From the NCBI GenBank assembly GCA_024036415.1, contig JAMWET010003419.1, positions 672,001 through 736,000 of the forward strand: DNA of 64,000 bases, written 5' to 3'. A model generated the notes under the pieces. The model worked only from the letters and a program-made list of their open reading frames with translations, made no database searches and had not been told where the DNA came from. The DNA comes from Prochilodus magdalenae. Taxonomy: Eukaryota > Chordata > Actinopteri > Characiformes > Prochilodontidae. Positions 25,121 through 38,302 of this stretch are shown piece after piece (position 1 is the first letter of the stretch; each line of letters starts with the position of its first letter). A program made the position numbers and the translations under genes.

Positions 25121-26179
25121 AATATGGCCCACGGTTTACATTTTTTCACGTGTGTGTTTGTATGTATGTGGGAGTACACTTGAAAGTCTGACATGACATG
25201 CTGTTGGAAACTGTTGTTTTACTTTAGGTAAGTGCTGAGCAATGGCACATATGCAGTGAAAAAAAAAATCTGAACATTATTATTAAGGTGGCACAGCCAA
25301 AATGTAGACATGTGATATAGAACCACAAAGAAAGGTGTCTCATAAAATATATAAGCTATATGTCCACACAGACCCATGAACACCAGGTCTGTATAACATT
25401 AAGGTAGATTTGTTTTCTACTAGTGCAGTAGGTAGTTAACATGTTTGTGTGTTATATATAGCTGTCTAGATCAGAAAGTATGATTTGATTGCCCTTGTCT
25501 TTCAGACCAGCATCATTTAGCTTAGCACATGCTCTAGTGAAAAGCAGTTTCCTAGCAATATAGGCTCTGGCATTGTGCACATTTTCTCTATCCATCTTTA
25601 GCTACAATTGTTAGACTGTTAACACAACTTACTAATGATCCAATGGGAAAGAAAGTTAAAGTAATAAGCTACACAAAGCAGCTGCTTTCATCTTTGCTTT
25701 GGTGATGTTGTTGATTACTGTCAGAGATGCACAGAGACGCTTGACAGGTTACAATGCAGATGATACTGACCAGATCTGAAGATGGGAAACATTTATTCAC
25801 ACAAAAGTTTGTTTACACAAATTCACTGGGTGCTAACTCAGTGGGCTCTGTGACAATTAAGCTCATATGCCCCTTTCGATTCAGCTTTTAAGAGATTAGT
25901 TTCTTCAGTTCATACCATTTTGAGACACTGTGTTTTAGCTTCTGATATGATTAAAGTTCTGCTGCTGACTATCTGCATACAGGATTCACATACATGTCTT
26001 GAGCTTCTCTTATCATCATTCCTATCATTGACTGTTTGAGCTGGTAAAAAGTTCTAGAGAATACTTGCCAATGCAAGATTTAACAGTTCCAGTGCAAGTA
26101 ATGACAGATGACAAACTCTATACAGTGTCAATCAAAAACTTCCAAACCAAATCACGTTCCAATAATAAACCCAGACTTT

Positions 26180-26500
26180 TGGCACTTCTCTGTGTGTCCT
26201 CCATCTGGAAGGACGTCCACTCATACTGCCTCAGTCCCTTTTGGCTGTCTCAGATTCTTCAGCCAGACTCCGGAGACTGTGTTTGCAGACATGACAGAGT
26301 GATAGAGCTCACGGCGATCGGCACAAATTATTAAAGCCCTCCGTCGGATCAGCCGGCCATGTGCACCAGCCATCACGAGCTGCCTGGCGGGCTTCTTTTC
26401 CCTTTTTTTAAAAAACACGTGGGCGTCGCCAGTGGCTCTATACATACTTGGACCCAGAGCGGATAGACTGCTGGTGATTATGGGTCACCTAAAGATCGCA
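26180..26500. promoter_or_regulatory. CpG-richer block in the intron
   Basis: This block contains several CpGs (ctcacggcgatcggcac, ccctccgtcggatcagccgg, aaacacgtgggcgtcgcc, which includes a CACGTG E-box). It stands out from CpG-poor intron on both sides. No coding function is recognised. It could be an enhancer or an unannotated start site. Confidence 0.3.
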
Positions 26501-28396
26501 CGGAAAAGCAAAAGGGAGCAGTCGAACAGCTGAATCATTTGAACCTTAATAACCATAGGACTATGCTTTCACGTTTCTTCATGTGGTCAAACAAAGTGGA
26601 GCAACACGATTTGTGCAGAACTGCTGATTCCATTCAATGGCTCTGCACCAAATAAACATCTCACTTATCTTTTTATTTCCCCCCATCTCTCTCACTCTCA
26701 GGCCAATAACTATTGAATGCTACTTTTGATGAGATATTCAGTAAATTCACCCAGAAGATGACGCACTGAGCGGGCACAAGTGCTTTTTAAAAGCATGATG
26801 AAAAGATCCCATTTAGCTATTTAACGACTGTATGTAGGCAGGATTCACAAACTCTCTTAACTGGTCGTTACTTGCAAAGAAAAGAAAAACACGTTTTTAC
26901 CGTGAATGCAAACAGCACTACAACGTAATTTCAGCTATTCAGTACATCATGACACTGATTGCTTCAGTCTGTTCTGAAGGCCGTTGACAGTAAAGAGTTG
27001 CAGCTTTTTTTTATTATCCTAAACTCTAAAAAACTGACAGTTTTGCTCTAGAATCATGTCTACAGTCAAAGGCACATTTGTGATGACCCAGGAATCTCTG
27101 CTTCCCTCACCAACTTCCCCATTACAAGTCCCTTGCCATGAATTATAAATGATGGGGCATCTTGTAAAAAATAAATAACTGCATGGTTCTAAATCTTTGT
27201 GCAATTTATGCACTTACCTAAATAATTCAAACAGAATAAATTACCTAAACAAATTCTAAATGTTGCCATATTGTCCTAAAAGTAGTATTAAGTTTTTGTG
27301 GGCGCTACATACTCTTTAGGAGACTAAACAAAACCACAAATTTTCAATATGGTATCAAAAATCTTACTCTGGCCAATGGGGACCTTCACACACTGTAACT
27401 AATCTCATGACAGGGGCCGTTCCCATATTCTCAGAATGGATCACTGGCACTCAGTTTGATAAAAGAATTGGCCATTCTACATGTTTGCTTTTTTCATAAT
27501 TTGAAAATGTACCATTATTAATAATTTTTTACAAAATATAATTCATAAATGATTGGCAATCAGGCATTTTGACATGCTCCCATTTTAAAAACAGGCCGAA
27601 CATCCCTGTCCTAGGTCCAAATAAAACAAGAACGAAATAAAGGATCTAACATACGTTCAAACAGTATTTGTGTTATAGGTAGGCTAGCGGTATCTGTAAA
27701 AGCATTGAAATACTGCCCTGAAATGCATGGAGTTAGGTGGCTTCTTCATATGCAGTAGATAAGCAATGCGTTTACAGAACAGAAAACTAGTCACTTATAA
27801 GCATTCATGTTTTGTCAGCAGTTTCACCAATATAAATAAAAAAAAATTAAATTTACTATTAAAATTACTATTAAAAAAACATACAGTATACAAGCAGTAA
27901 CTATGATCATATGCAAGCAACTGGAAGGCAAGAGAATACATGCTGCTTTACCATATGTGTCACAGCGAACACCTGCAGACCTGTGAATACGAACTCATCA
28001 AAGCAGCATGAGGATACACCCACCACTGTCACCTAACCTGCCATTATTAATAAAACATGCACAGAGTAAGGGCTAGAGCTGGAGCTATGGCAACGTGAAC
28101 ACACCATGATCATTACAGAGCCACCAATATTTGATAGGCTCTGAATATAAAGTGGACACTCATCCATGAATAAGATTTGTTGGAGGAAGAGCAGTGGTCC
28201 ACCTCGATTGATCGAGAAAAGAAACAATACAGCAGGAAAACCGAGTGACGCACATCGGCAGCTGTCCACAAAAAAAGACAGAAAGTAAAGAAAGAGGGAA
28301 GAAATAAGGAAGGATTAAGAATCCAAGCTATCTAGAAGAGAGAAAACAGTGAGCATTGAGAGCATTCCTGCTTCCCCGTCCTGTAGGGATGTGGTT

Positions 28397-28798
28397 AGAG
28401 ATGGGCAATATGGCAATAATAATAAACCAGGATACTTGCAAGTTGATGTAATATTAAATTATATAATGATAAATAATACATGATACACAAAGTTTTTTTT
28501 TTTTTTTGGAGGAAATGTTGAAACAGACACAAAGCCACAATAAAAAAAAATTCATGAAAATATATATTCATGCACTGTATGCCTCTACATCCAATTAAAC
28601 ACGGCAAAACCGCCCATTTGGATGGTATCGCTGGGATTGAAACTCATTAGGGAGAACCCTTAATCAGCTATGCCACTTGGGAAATCTTATTTTAATGAAA
28701 CCTGCAGATTAATAAAACCTGCAGTGCACCTTGAGTATTGACTAAAAGTGTACTGTAATACATTGTCGTAACGACATATTGTTATATTGCCCACCTCT
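28397..28798. mobile_element. MITE-like element with imperfect terminal inverted repeats
   Basis: The left end is agagatgggcaatatggcaa. The right end, read on the other strand, is agaggtgggcaatataacaa. These ~20-nt inverted repeats match at all but a few positions. A ggtt direct repeat abuts both ends. The interior (about 400 bp) has no transposase frame. Elements with a gatgggcaatat terminus are common in fish, but the superfamily is not assigned here. Confidence 0.6.
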
Positions 28799-29006
28799 GG
28801 TTTCAACCCTTTAGCTGTAAAAGGCAGTGGACAAACAGACCTGTTGGACAGAAAGAGCTCCAGCACGGACATCTCAAGGTTCATAAAAAGGGAAGTAGGA
28901 AGGGAAACATGAGGAGGAAATTAATCAAATAAAGGACAAGATGGGAAAATGAAGCACAGACAGACAGACGGACAAACAGACAGAGACAGGGTGTTTACCC
29001 TCTTAC

Positions 29007-29251
29007 CTGTCTGGCTGAGCTGCGAGGCGCTGCGGCTCTTGCGGGACATGCCCACCACTGCAGCCATCTTGGCCCCAATGCTGGAGCGCCTCTTTTTGTT
29101 GTCGGTGCCCACCAACCCCACTGCCGTGTCGGACTGGCTGCCATCCGTCTTCTCCAGGCTGCACATATCTCCGCCGATGCTGGTGCTTTTGGTCATGTTG
29201 CTGCCACTCGTGACGCCCATTTGCCTGTTTTTCATTTTGGATGTAAAGTCG
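29007..29251 (-). CDS. rims2: RIM2 exon: linker exon FTSKMKNRQMG...KKRRSSIGAKM
   Basis: A 245-nt exon with acceptor gatcaactgacag and strong donor gtaagagg. The first base completes a serine codon, and the reading is DFTSKMKNRQMGVTSG, MTKSTSIGGDMCSLEKTDGS, QSDTAVGLVGTDNKKRRSS, then IGAKMAAVVGMSRKSRSASQ and LSQT plus one base. It matches the RIM2 linker between C2A and C2B. The upstream exon can be either 43625 or 44967, as both end on AG and give the same serine. The KKRRSS and SRKSRSAS stretches are basic and serine-rich, likely phospho-sites (inference). The frame stays open upstream of the acceptor, but that extension is not RIM-like. Confidence 0.93.
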
Positions 29252-32015
29252 CTGTCAGTTGATCCGACGTTGATAAGGGGAAGAAACACATGGAGGGGAA
29301 AGGAAGGAGAAGGAAAGTGAATGGGACAGAAGGGAAGAGAAAAAGGGAGAGAATGAAAGAGGTGAACAAGGGATTCTAAGGAGCTCAGGATTAGGTAGAA
29401 GGTAAAAGGTTGGCAGGTGCAGGGCCACAGGTTTCCTCATTTTCCTCTATTTTGTAAAAAAGCATGGATGTCTAACCATCCTGCTGGTGATCCATCCCCC
29501 CTCAAAGTTTAGTTTTAACCATAATTTAACTCATGCATTCTTGTCCTATCTTATTAAACCTTGATTAAGCAAGGACACATTACACTGTTACTCATGCAAA
29601 GGACTGCTCTGCTAAATTCAAATGCTAATGATGCTCCCTCTTGGAAAATGTCCAGCCTGCTGAACATGAGTGAATATGGGCGTATGGGCAAGTTGCATAG
29701 TTGCATGAGGTTAAAAAAACAAAACTAAACAAAAACTCAGTTCCTGATCAGTCCGGTTTAGCAGTCTCCTCAAGCGGAGGTTTTAGCATTCATAATCTAG
29801 CAGGGTTGATTCAGGGTTGATGTTTTGAGCTACAAATTTATGCATATGAATAAAAAAATTAATGTTTTCCGTTACTTCATGTAGGAAGACTGAACTCTTT
29901 GGAAGGTAGCTAACAGACTACTTCACTAACATTCAGATACAGGCTTTTACCGACTACAGGACACAAAAAGAAGAACATGCCACTAGAATGTCTGTCCAGT
30001 TACTAATATGATCAACAGTGACATCCCCACTTTCATTAGGTGGATCAGGGTTGAAACTTAACTACTGAGGGTAGGTGGATCATAAATGGGCAGCCCTATG
30101 TTAGAGGATATTTGAGGAAAACGTTTGTATGGCTTTGAGGCACAGCTATTGCAGTTGTTTCGGAGGCCACCACAGATTGAGAAAATGAGAAACAATACCT
30201 ACGGGTCCCAGCCTGGAGTGCAACCTTAAAACTGGCCTTAAAAAGCCTCTGTGCAAAATGTTCCCTTTAAGTGTCATTTACAGTTCATATACAGTAAAAT
30301 GTTACCAAACTTGATCTGGTAGGGCCACAGTGCAATGTCTGTTGTGGGATGAGGGCCAAAAAAAGAAAAGACTTTTAAATCAAGTTTGAATCATTTGAAA
30401 TCAATTTTTTAAATATGTATTTAATGGAACTAGACTTTGTTTTTAACTAAAATACTTAAATATACGTTGGGTCAAACCAACCATCTTCAATTTAGAGAAT
30501 GCAACAGAAGTTCCACTACCAGACAGCCACAACTCACTGGAAGCGATCAGACCCTTGCCAAGGCTACACATCCTGAATTAGCTTAAACTTGTGTGTCTGC
30601 TTTTTCTTACTAGGTTGGTAGACCGGGAGAGAGTGAGAGTGTAAGTAGGAAATATTGATAAAATTTGTAGGAGGGACAAACAACATCAGTGATCATGTGA
30701 CCTGGTGAAGACTGACCTAGGATTAAGACCACATAGTTTCACTGAAAGAATAGAAATTCTGGATAATAACATGTATAATCTGAATGGTTATTTTTAGGGC
30801 CTACAGGCATAGTCTGTGCCCATAAGACCAACATTAACCTACTTAGTAACCTAATTAGAAAGCAACTATAGATTTAGGTTCCCAGAGGTAACAGAAATGT
30901 TCTTAACAGCTGCAAAATTATGACAGCAGACAGAATATCATAAGACTTTCAATAAATTCTAAATTTGTTAGCAAGGCTATAAATTTTTTTTCAAAAATAT
31001 ACAAAATACATATGTATTAGCTATATGTAAAAAAAAAAAAAAAAAAAAGGTATGTGAACTAGCAACAGCTTCTCATTGTGATAGGAAGTTTTACAATCTC
31101 TAGTCATTGTCAAAAGAAAACCTTAAACCAGTTTTTCCTCCCAATCTCCCAATGTTTGTCCTTCTAGCTATGAAACGACTGAAAAGGGAGAACAATTTCA
31201 TTGGCTACTGTGAGAGCAAGGCCAGTTGTTTCTGTTAGACTCCGGGCCACAGATGGCTGTGCCATTTTTGGAATCTCACCAATAGAATGGAGATCATTTA
31301 GCAGAACTTCACATTTATATTTTCTTTCACTGTGAATTACAGTGTTGCTTTTTCGATTTCCATTTTTTCTAAAGCTTCCCTCTCATCAAGTTTGAATTTA
31401 CAGAAAAGCAAGACCTTAAGAGCGTCCTAATTTTTTTCTTTTTTCTCCTAAATGTATTGGCAGAAATAAACGTGACTAAATCAAGGCTTCAGACTGGCTA
31501 TAAGACAAATTACTTCCTGAACAGAGGGTACTAATGAGAGCCTAATGAGTATAAACGTGTCCAAATGATCACCCTGCAGACATTCAATGCAAGGCCTGAT
31601 TCCCACTCACACAATCCCTTTTGTAGGGGCAATTAAAACAAATCCAAAGACACCAGTGACTGCTCAAACTCAAAACAATTTGAAAGCACATTTCTTCAGT
31701 TGAAGCAAAAAGGGACAGCCAAAAAATATGAACTTGTTGTATAATCCATGCGATCACACATGAGCTACAAAAGGCTGTGACGCTCATTTGCAGAAAGACA
31801 AAAACAAAGCACACCAGCCCATTTTCCCAGAAACAGATTAGGCCTTTTCATGACTTCAACTGGCCGGCCCTTTCAAAAGTCACAAATTATTTTTTTCTTG
31901 TAAGTGTTGGTGGACAGCATAAAAAAGTGCTGATGGCGCTGTACAAGGATGATAGTGCTATCCTGTGGGGTGTGGGTGACGGGATTCATAGACTGAGAAG
32001 AGATGATACAGTGCA

Positions 32016-32231
32016 GTGAATGTCTCATTCCATGTGTGGAAAACGGGTGTAATTGCATATGTAGGGGAGGCATTCGGACATGTTAAAGACCATGGTGAGA
32101 AAGAGGTAGCTGAATCTGCAGGTGTATGGAAGCGTACAATCATACAAGTCTACCAGCAGTGGCTAAAATCCCAGTCTACAGATCTGGCCAAACTGCACAA
32201 TTCTTTGGTTCAAGAGTGTCTTAACATGTGA
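32016..32231 (+). other. Short open frame with weak transposase-HTH look
   Basis: A 71-codon plus-strand frame contains EKEVAESAGVWKRTIIQVYQ and QWLKSQS. The spacing resembles the helix-turn-helix at the start of Tc1-like transposases (xxVAxxxGVSxxTVxxVxxxW). There are no inverted repeats, no catalytic DDE motif and no homologous length. It could be a decayed transposon piece or chance. The call is weak. Confidence 0.2.
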
Positions 32232-35200
32232 TGTGGCCTACATCCAGAATCTTTTCCAGTCCAGGTCAAATCCATTCACAGCTGTAATTCATATTTGTGC
32301 AGGGATTACACAGGATTAGGTGGGTGTCAGTCACAGACGACTGATTTTTTGTCCTGTGATCTTCATGATACCCAACATGCATCATGACTTTTTAAAAAAA
32401 TGAATGTGGGACCCAGTAGTGAAACATATTTAAAAAATGCTACTAAAAAAGAAAATATGCAATCTGCTTTCTGTAAGTACTGGAGCATATACAGAGTTGT
32501 GATTTATCATGAAGGCAATCAATTTCATCACATTACACACCCCTCTTTTGTTTTTCCTAAACATCCACTCCAGTAAGAGACCATCTGCAGTAACAGTGCT
32601 TATCGCTTAATGGGCAAGATAAACAGTTGAAGGCTTAAGGCCATAAAACAGGCAGTTAGCTGAGTTTCCTAATAGAAAGTGTATATACTGGAGAGTGGAT
32701 GGTTAGCACTTCAGATTCTTTAATTTAACAAAACATAGGCCCTTTGTCTGTTCCTAACCTCTATACTAATACCCAAGTCAAGCTAATCAACATGATTTAT
32801 GATTAGTCCAAACCAAATAGTAAACTGAATCTGCTGAAGATGGAAGGTACAGTTTTTGCTACTAACCAGTTATCTAGTCCTCTGAAAAGATATCAGAAGT
32901 TGATTAAGAACCTTCAGTTATATTTTTAACAAGACATATCTGGGTCTACTGACAGGAGCTGGAGGCATCACTAAGCGACACTGCGCTCATTATGCAGGCC
33001 GCTGTGAACTCCAGCAGAGCAGGTGAGCTGCTGCCAGCTTGTCTCCCTGTCACTCTCATTATTCTGAAAGGTGGGTCAATGCTTGACTGGCAGCGACAGG
33101 GGAGCAGATAGAAATTACCTCTCCTTCATCTCCATAATGAGAAGGTCTTATGGTGGCTTTTTTTATGACTGCTCAAGTCGTAGCATATTGAAGGGTAGTA
33201 GCTCAGTCAATTAAAGTTTATGCTGCCACTACAATTCCACCCTCTCGGTCTCAGCATTTGAGCAACAATAAAAGCATACCATCCCAGATGTTTGTTATGG
33301 AAATGTAAATAGAATTAGCTAATCCAGATTTAATACACTGTGAAAGGAATTATATGACATAGGTACATGAAAGGCATGATATATTTACAAACTGTAATGC
33401 TGTATACTGTATGCTAAAAAGCCACAAATGGTGGAACATTGATAGTTCTTTGCTGCTTTGCTCTAAAAACAAAAAAGAGAAACAACCAGGTTGGGTGTCT
33501 TAGGTAAAGTAATATCAATGAATAAATCTACAAGTGAGAAAAACTGTGGCATGTCTTTGAGCTTATCTTTAATATAAAGATTCTTCACCAAGCATACTGT
33601 CTATACCCCAATTCACTAGCTTAACCCTCTTCAAATAGATACTGGCTTTCAAACAGAACATTGTCATCTTCAAATCAACAGCTGCACACAGAAGGAAGTG
33701 CGAGATTGTGTTGCTATTGGGAAGGAAGATAAATGTTACCAGGAATAATAAATGATGATACATTTAGACTGATAGGGGTAATATTTACTGAGCTACACAT
33801 ACAGAAGTAGTGTCTCCTAGTATTGTTTCGGCCGGCAGATTTCCTAACTCAACATACCAGACGTCTCAGCATGGAATTGTAAAGATTCCTAATAGTGTCC
33901 TGCGATAATCCATCCTATGCATCTTAAATATTCTCACACAGGTCGTGTAGATTTAGCGGAAGGAATTGAGATTGAGAGACACCAGGTGAGGCGTGTCTGC
34001 AGAGTATGAGATCATCTCATTATCATCTAATTTACCCAGGTTCAACCCTGCTGAGTGGAGACAAACATGCTTACAAGCAAATATTTGTTTCTAGCTATGC
34101 TCATTTAGTAGTTATTACCAGTTACAGACAGCACAACTGAGCTCTGCTTATACCCTGATGTTTCTGTCGATGATGTGCATAGCAATAATAAGGTCCAGTC
34201 TAGATTTAATGTTCAATTTAAGGAACTGTCTGGCTTACAAGTCTTTTGAACACACTTGGTCTCGTTGTTTGTTATTGCATTTTTGCATGAGTTACTTGTA
34301 GCACTTGTTACCTCTTTTATTGGTGTGTGATAAAGAATGACTTTATTCCTATACAGTCTTAAAGTCGGTATATTGATTAAAAGTATATATATATTTTTCC
34401 AAAGAAAACATAGCTCTGTATTAACAGTATCAATGCTTAACAGGGAAAAGAGTAGATGGTCATGAAGCGCAGTGCCAAAATGACCAGAAACAGTTCAAAA
34501 GACTATATTTGGTATATTCGGTAGAAGAATATATCTGGTTATCGAGAATGTATATAATTAGATGACTACTTATTCATATAAATACTACTGATCAACCCCA
34601 TACCAATTTGTTCACCAGTTAGGAACATTCAAAATATATAAGGGATGTGCACTGGTTAACCATTTCATGTTTTATATGTTAGGGGCCCTTCCCTGCAAAA
34701 ACTTGTAACTTATACTCAAAATTAGCTGTAAAGCATGTTCATTGTTATAAGAGGCAATGGCTAGATAATGCTAAGTTAGCCAGCTGTATATTGAAATTAC
34801 CTATATTTGCAGGTACGTAATCTCAAACACACACTACAGGAGGCCTATGGGGCCACCGGATATCTCTCTCAAGGCTATATTCAAACCCAACGGAAAGTAG
34901 AGCAGAGACATGTCTCTAGGGAAGTCTTTGTGTGTGGAAGAGAAAATATATGAAAACCATAAAGGCAGGAAAAAGCGAGAAGAGAGAAGCCAGTTCTTCC
35001 ATGAGGATTGGATACTTGCACGTGACATATATTTCACTGTAACAGTTAGGAGGTAAACCAATTTGCCTCTCAGTGCCGGCCTGAGCAGCTCGCAGCAAGC
35101 TGAGAACATGCTGGGAAAATCTAGTACACATAAAGAGAGCGCACATGGCCCAGTGTGAATGCCAGGGCACCAAGTTCTGGCATCTTCTGCAAAGCATCAC

Positions 35201-36999
35201 AGAAGGCCTCTGACACCTCGATAGATCTTGTGTACTGCAGGATTATTCTGTTTGAAGCTTTAATGCACCTCACTGGCTCCCATATGGACTTGAAAGGCAC
35301 GACCTACAAACAAACTGCACGTTTAATGAAAATGTCATTATATACTGGCGTGCTTGCCTAGAACCTTCCACTGCCTAGCAATGCTTCCTTTCCTGGAGCA
35401 ATGATAATACAATAACTGTTGCTAATTTCCATAATTACAGCATTTCAAAGCCTTGGGTTTAGTTGGCCATGGAGAAATAGCATTATGTAGCAAAATAACC
35501 AAAAAAGCTTTGTTAGAAAGCTCTGTTTCAGATATTCCTAACTCCATAGGATATGATGCTAACATGGCTAAACATTAATAAAAGCTAGCATGGACCAGTT
35601 AGCATGATTTTATTCACGTAGAGCAAACTGCAGGGCTGCTGATGCATTGAGGGTATGCAATGAGGGTGAGATTATTAGGTGGAGTATTAGGTCGGTCTCA
35701 TGCCATATTTATGCACTCCTTATGCATTTTTGCAATTCCCCTCAGAATGACCTCCTGATGAATCGGACTACTCAGTCAGAGTTTGCATACCCTCATTACC
35801 ATATATACGCACGTCTGTGTATCGTTTTGCACTGGTCCTATACATCATGCCAACTAATAGGCTTTGGGTTGGTCATTTTGCATATTAGTTCAATTTCCTT
35901 TTCTTGCAGTAATAGCAATATTGTGTGGCAAATACTATCAGACTCTAAATCAGTGGATGCACATTTGCAGAACGCCACATCACTCCTGAAATGTGCAAAA
36001 AGAACATAGTACACTCGTTATTGTCATCTGTCAGAGATATGAGAAAAACTTACACAATATATACCATGCACAAGAACTGCATGAGACTTGGTCAGTAAAC
36101 GACACACAATTATAAGATGACAGAAAATAATTTATAATGACTTTAGTTGAAAACTGAAATACCATTTTTAAAAGTAGGCACACTGTTATCAGTTTTGCGT
36201 GTGTCCTGTATATACTAAATCATGTAGGCCCAAATGGCTCTCATGGATTAATTAAATTAATTTTCGGTATAAAACTGCTATGTAATGACACAGCAAAAAT
36301 AGCATCCAGGATCTACAATAGTGTACATAGAAAAGTAGGACTGTTTTATAATACTGTGCATGTAAAATATGACTTATTTTTTCCTGATTTTTTAAATTGA
36401 TACTGTAGTAACATTAACCAGTCATAAGAAATACTCCCTTACCCCTTGAACTTTGTGACCAATGTCCTGTAACTGGGCATGTAGAAGTTTAAATTAATTA
36501 TTAGCAAATTTGGAGTTGAGAGTTGCTTTGTTAATTTTACACTGAGGCTACAAGTTGAAGCATTGGAAGGTTATAGCCATCTGGTTAGCACCATTCAAAC
36601 TGAATGTCTAACTGGGTCAGACTGTTCAATAATCTTTTGTCTGCGTATGTTGTTTAAGACATTCTTATGTGATACGTATTAAATAATGTTATCTAAAATG
36701 GGCAATGGTGTAGAAAAAGGTTGTGCTTTAAAACAGTAACTACTACTGTTTTAAGTGATGTTTGTAAGTAATTTTTTGTACAGATATTATTTCATCTTAC
36801 CACATCAGAAACAATCTGAAACTGATATTACTCAAGATGATTTAGGCACAATGCAAAGTCCTGCACACACCAAACATGACTTGCCTCCCTGACTGCAAAG
36901 GAAAAGTATGTACATATGATTTTTGGTTGAACCAATAGTTTAAGTGTTCTTTGAATAATATTGGCACATTCTCATGCAATAATCAAAGTGAAAACAAGT

Positions 37000-37290
37000 A
37001 TGAAGCAAGAGCCTGCCAAGGTGACAAGGTTAAAAGCTAAAGTTGTAAATAAGAGTTGTCTGACAGCTCACGTTCTCCAAGAGCAGAAGCCAGTGCCAAA
37101 AAACATGCCTGTCCTTCCACTAATAGTGAAAGAGAAGAAGCCATCCACCTGACCCTTTGCGCTCCTCCAGGACACTTTGGCGCATTTGCTGGTCGCCCCA
37201 GCAAATGTACTTGGAACAGTACGGCCTCTCTCTCTGGGGATACATCTAATTCTTGGCCCCTGCTGAACAGCGTGTTCCACTCATGCAGAT
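37000..37290. other. Block open in several frames, unexplained
   Basis: About 290 bp with more G+C than its flanks. On the minus strand one frame reads PYCSKYICWGDQQMRQSVLE and another reads through for 70 codons; the plus strand is also open. A donor-like CAG/gtggat lies at 37152 on the minus strand. No frame matches a family I recognise. The phase-2 frame needed to insert between the neighbouring rims2 exons is open but not RIM-like. It may be a conserved element or a relic of something inserted. Confidence 0.25.
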
Positions 37291-38275
37291 TTTGCTAAGT
37301 GCATTCTCATCTAGGCCAAGATGTTCCTCCTCCAGTTAAAACAAAAACCATACAGCTCTATTTGAGGGTGCGCACATAGGCTAAAGCGTGGTTAAGTCCA
37401 TTTGCCTGTGTATGTGCAGCTGCACTCAGGATGAAATTGGATTAGCGTCGTGCTGAAAGCTAAATGTGATTAAAAAACCTTCTTTCATTGAAATAGCCTA
37501 GATTAGAAACCATTGGTGCAATCCTGCTTATCCAGAAATGTCTGACGCTATACTCTCCTAGTTATCTTTGTTGGTTTTGATGGTTCTAGTGGCAGGAATT
37601 CGACTGCCGGATGAATCTATACAGCCATGAACTGTCTGTTTCTTTAGTACTTTTAAAAATACATTTTCAGGAAAGGATTCTTTGGAATGACGCAGAAGAA
37701 GAACCACTCCTTCTTCCATAAAGAACCTTTAAAGGATGGTTCTTCAGAGACTGTTTCTGGATAGATTAACCGATCTTAATGGATGGCTGGATGGATTAAG
37801 CTGTGGATAACGTATGCGTATGTAGCAAGAGCCATGACAGAGAACAGATGACCTGTTTGCTTGCTTTACTCCTTCTAACAATGCAGCGATGTCCAAGGCT
37901 GGGAAGGGTCTTGCAATTAGTGTAATTTCTGCAAAGCCATGTGATGCAGAAAAACTGTTTCCATGGGAACCATGCCCCAGACTAACCTAGCCACTTTCTT
38001 TCGGCCAAGGAATCTGATCAGTGCATGTGATTCAAACAAATACGGTGAAAAACAAGAAGGGGTGCTGTGCTCCTACATACTAGACAGCATCTCTGAAATT
38101 GGGAACTTTCTTCTGCAAACTGTACTAAATACAAAACGAACTAACTGCTTAGAACGATGGCCTATTAGAGCTGAAGGTGATATTTATTGGGACAGAAACA
38201 ACAGTGATGGGTGATGAAATGTATCTTATATGAATCACTGGATCTTTCAAGGTAAAATGTGACTTTATTCTCATC

Positions 38276-38302
38276 ACCCCCCCCCCATCCCCCCCCACCC
38301 CT
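38276..38302. repeat. C-rich homopolymer tract
   Basis: Two C runs separated by at, then short C runs. On the transcribed strand this is a G-rich tract that might form a G-quadruplex (inference). Confidence 0.75.

Larger units (their letters stand above)
6901..29006 (-). other. rims2 intron between the 29-kb exon and the gamma exon (22 kb)
   Basis: Long intron of the long isoform; for the gamma form it is upstream flank. The donor at 29006 is gtaagagg. It is mostly AT-rich with no second gene recognised on either strand. It contains a long AT microsatellite at 7331, a hAT-type MITE at 19707 and a MITE-like element at 28397. Several less AT-rich blocks (about 7.87, 10.95, 13.66, 17.55, 22.27, 24.7 and 26.2 kb) look like possible conserved enhancers. 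The open frames there, for example near 13.9, 14.2 and 24.8 kb, have no family match I recognise and no plausible splice or promoter context. Confidence 0.7.

Noticed and set aside
27200..27250. A 27-nt phase 1-1 candidate exon on the minus strand between ttgtttag and gtaagtgc
   Set aside because: It would encode only hydrophobic, AT-driven residues (NLFCLNYL) and has intron-like composition; a chance pair of splice motifs is more likely.
28921..29006. The minus frame continuing past the 29-kb exon donor
   Set aside because: The frame continues only by chance into the intron; the donor gtaagagg and the phase match to 1966 define the exon end.
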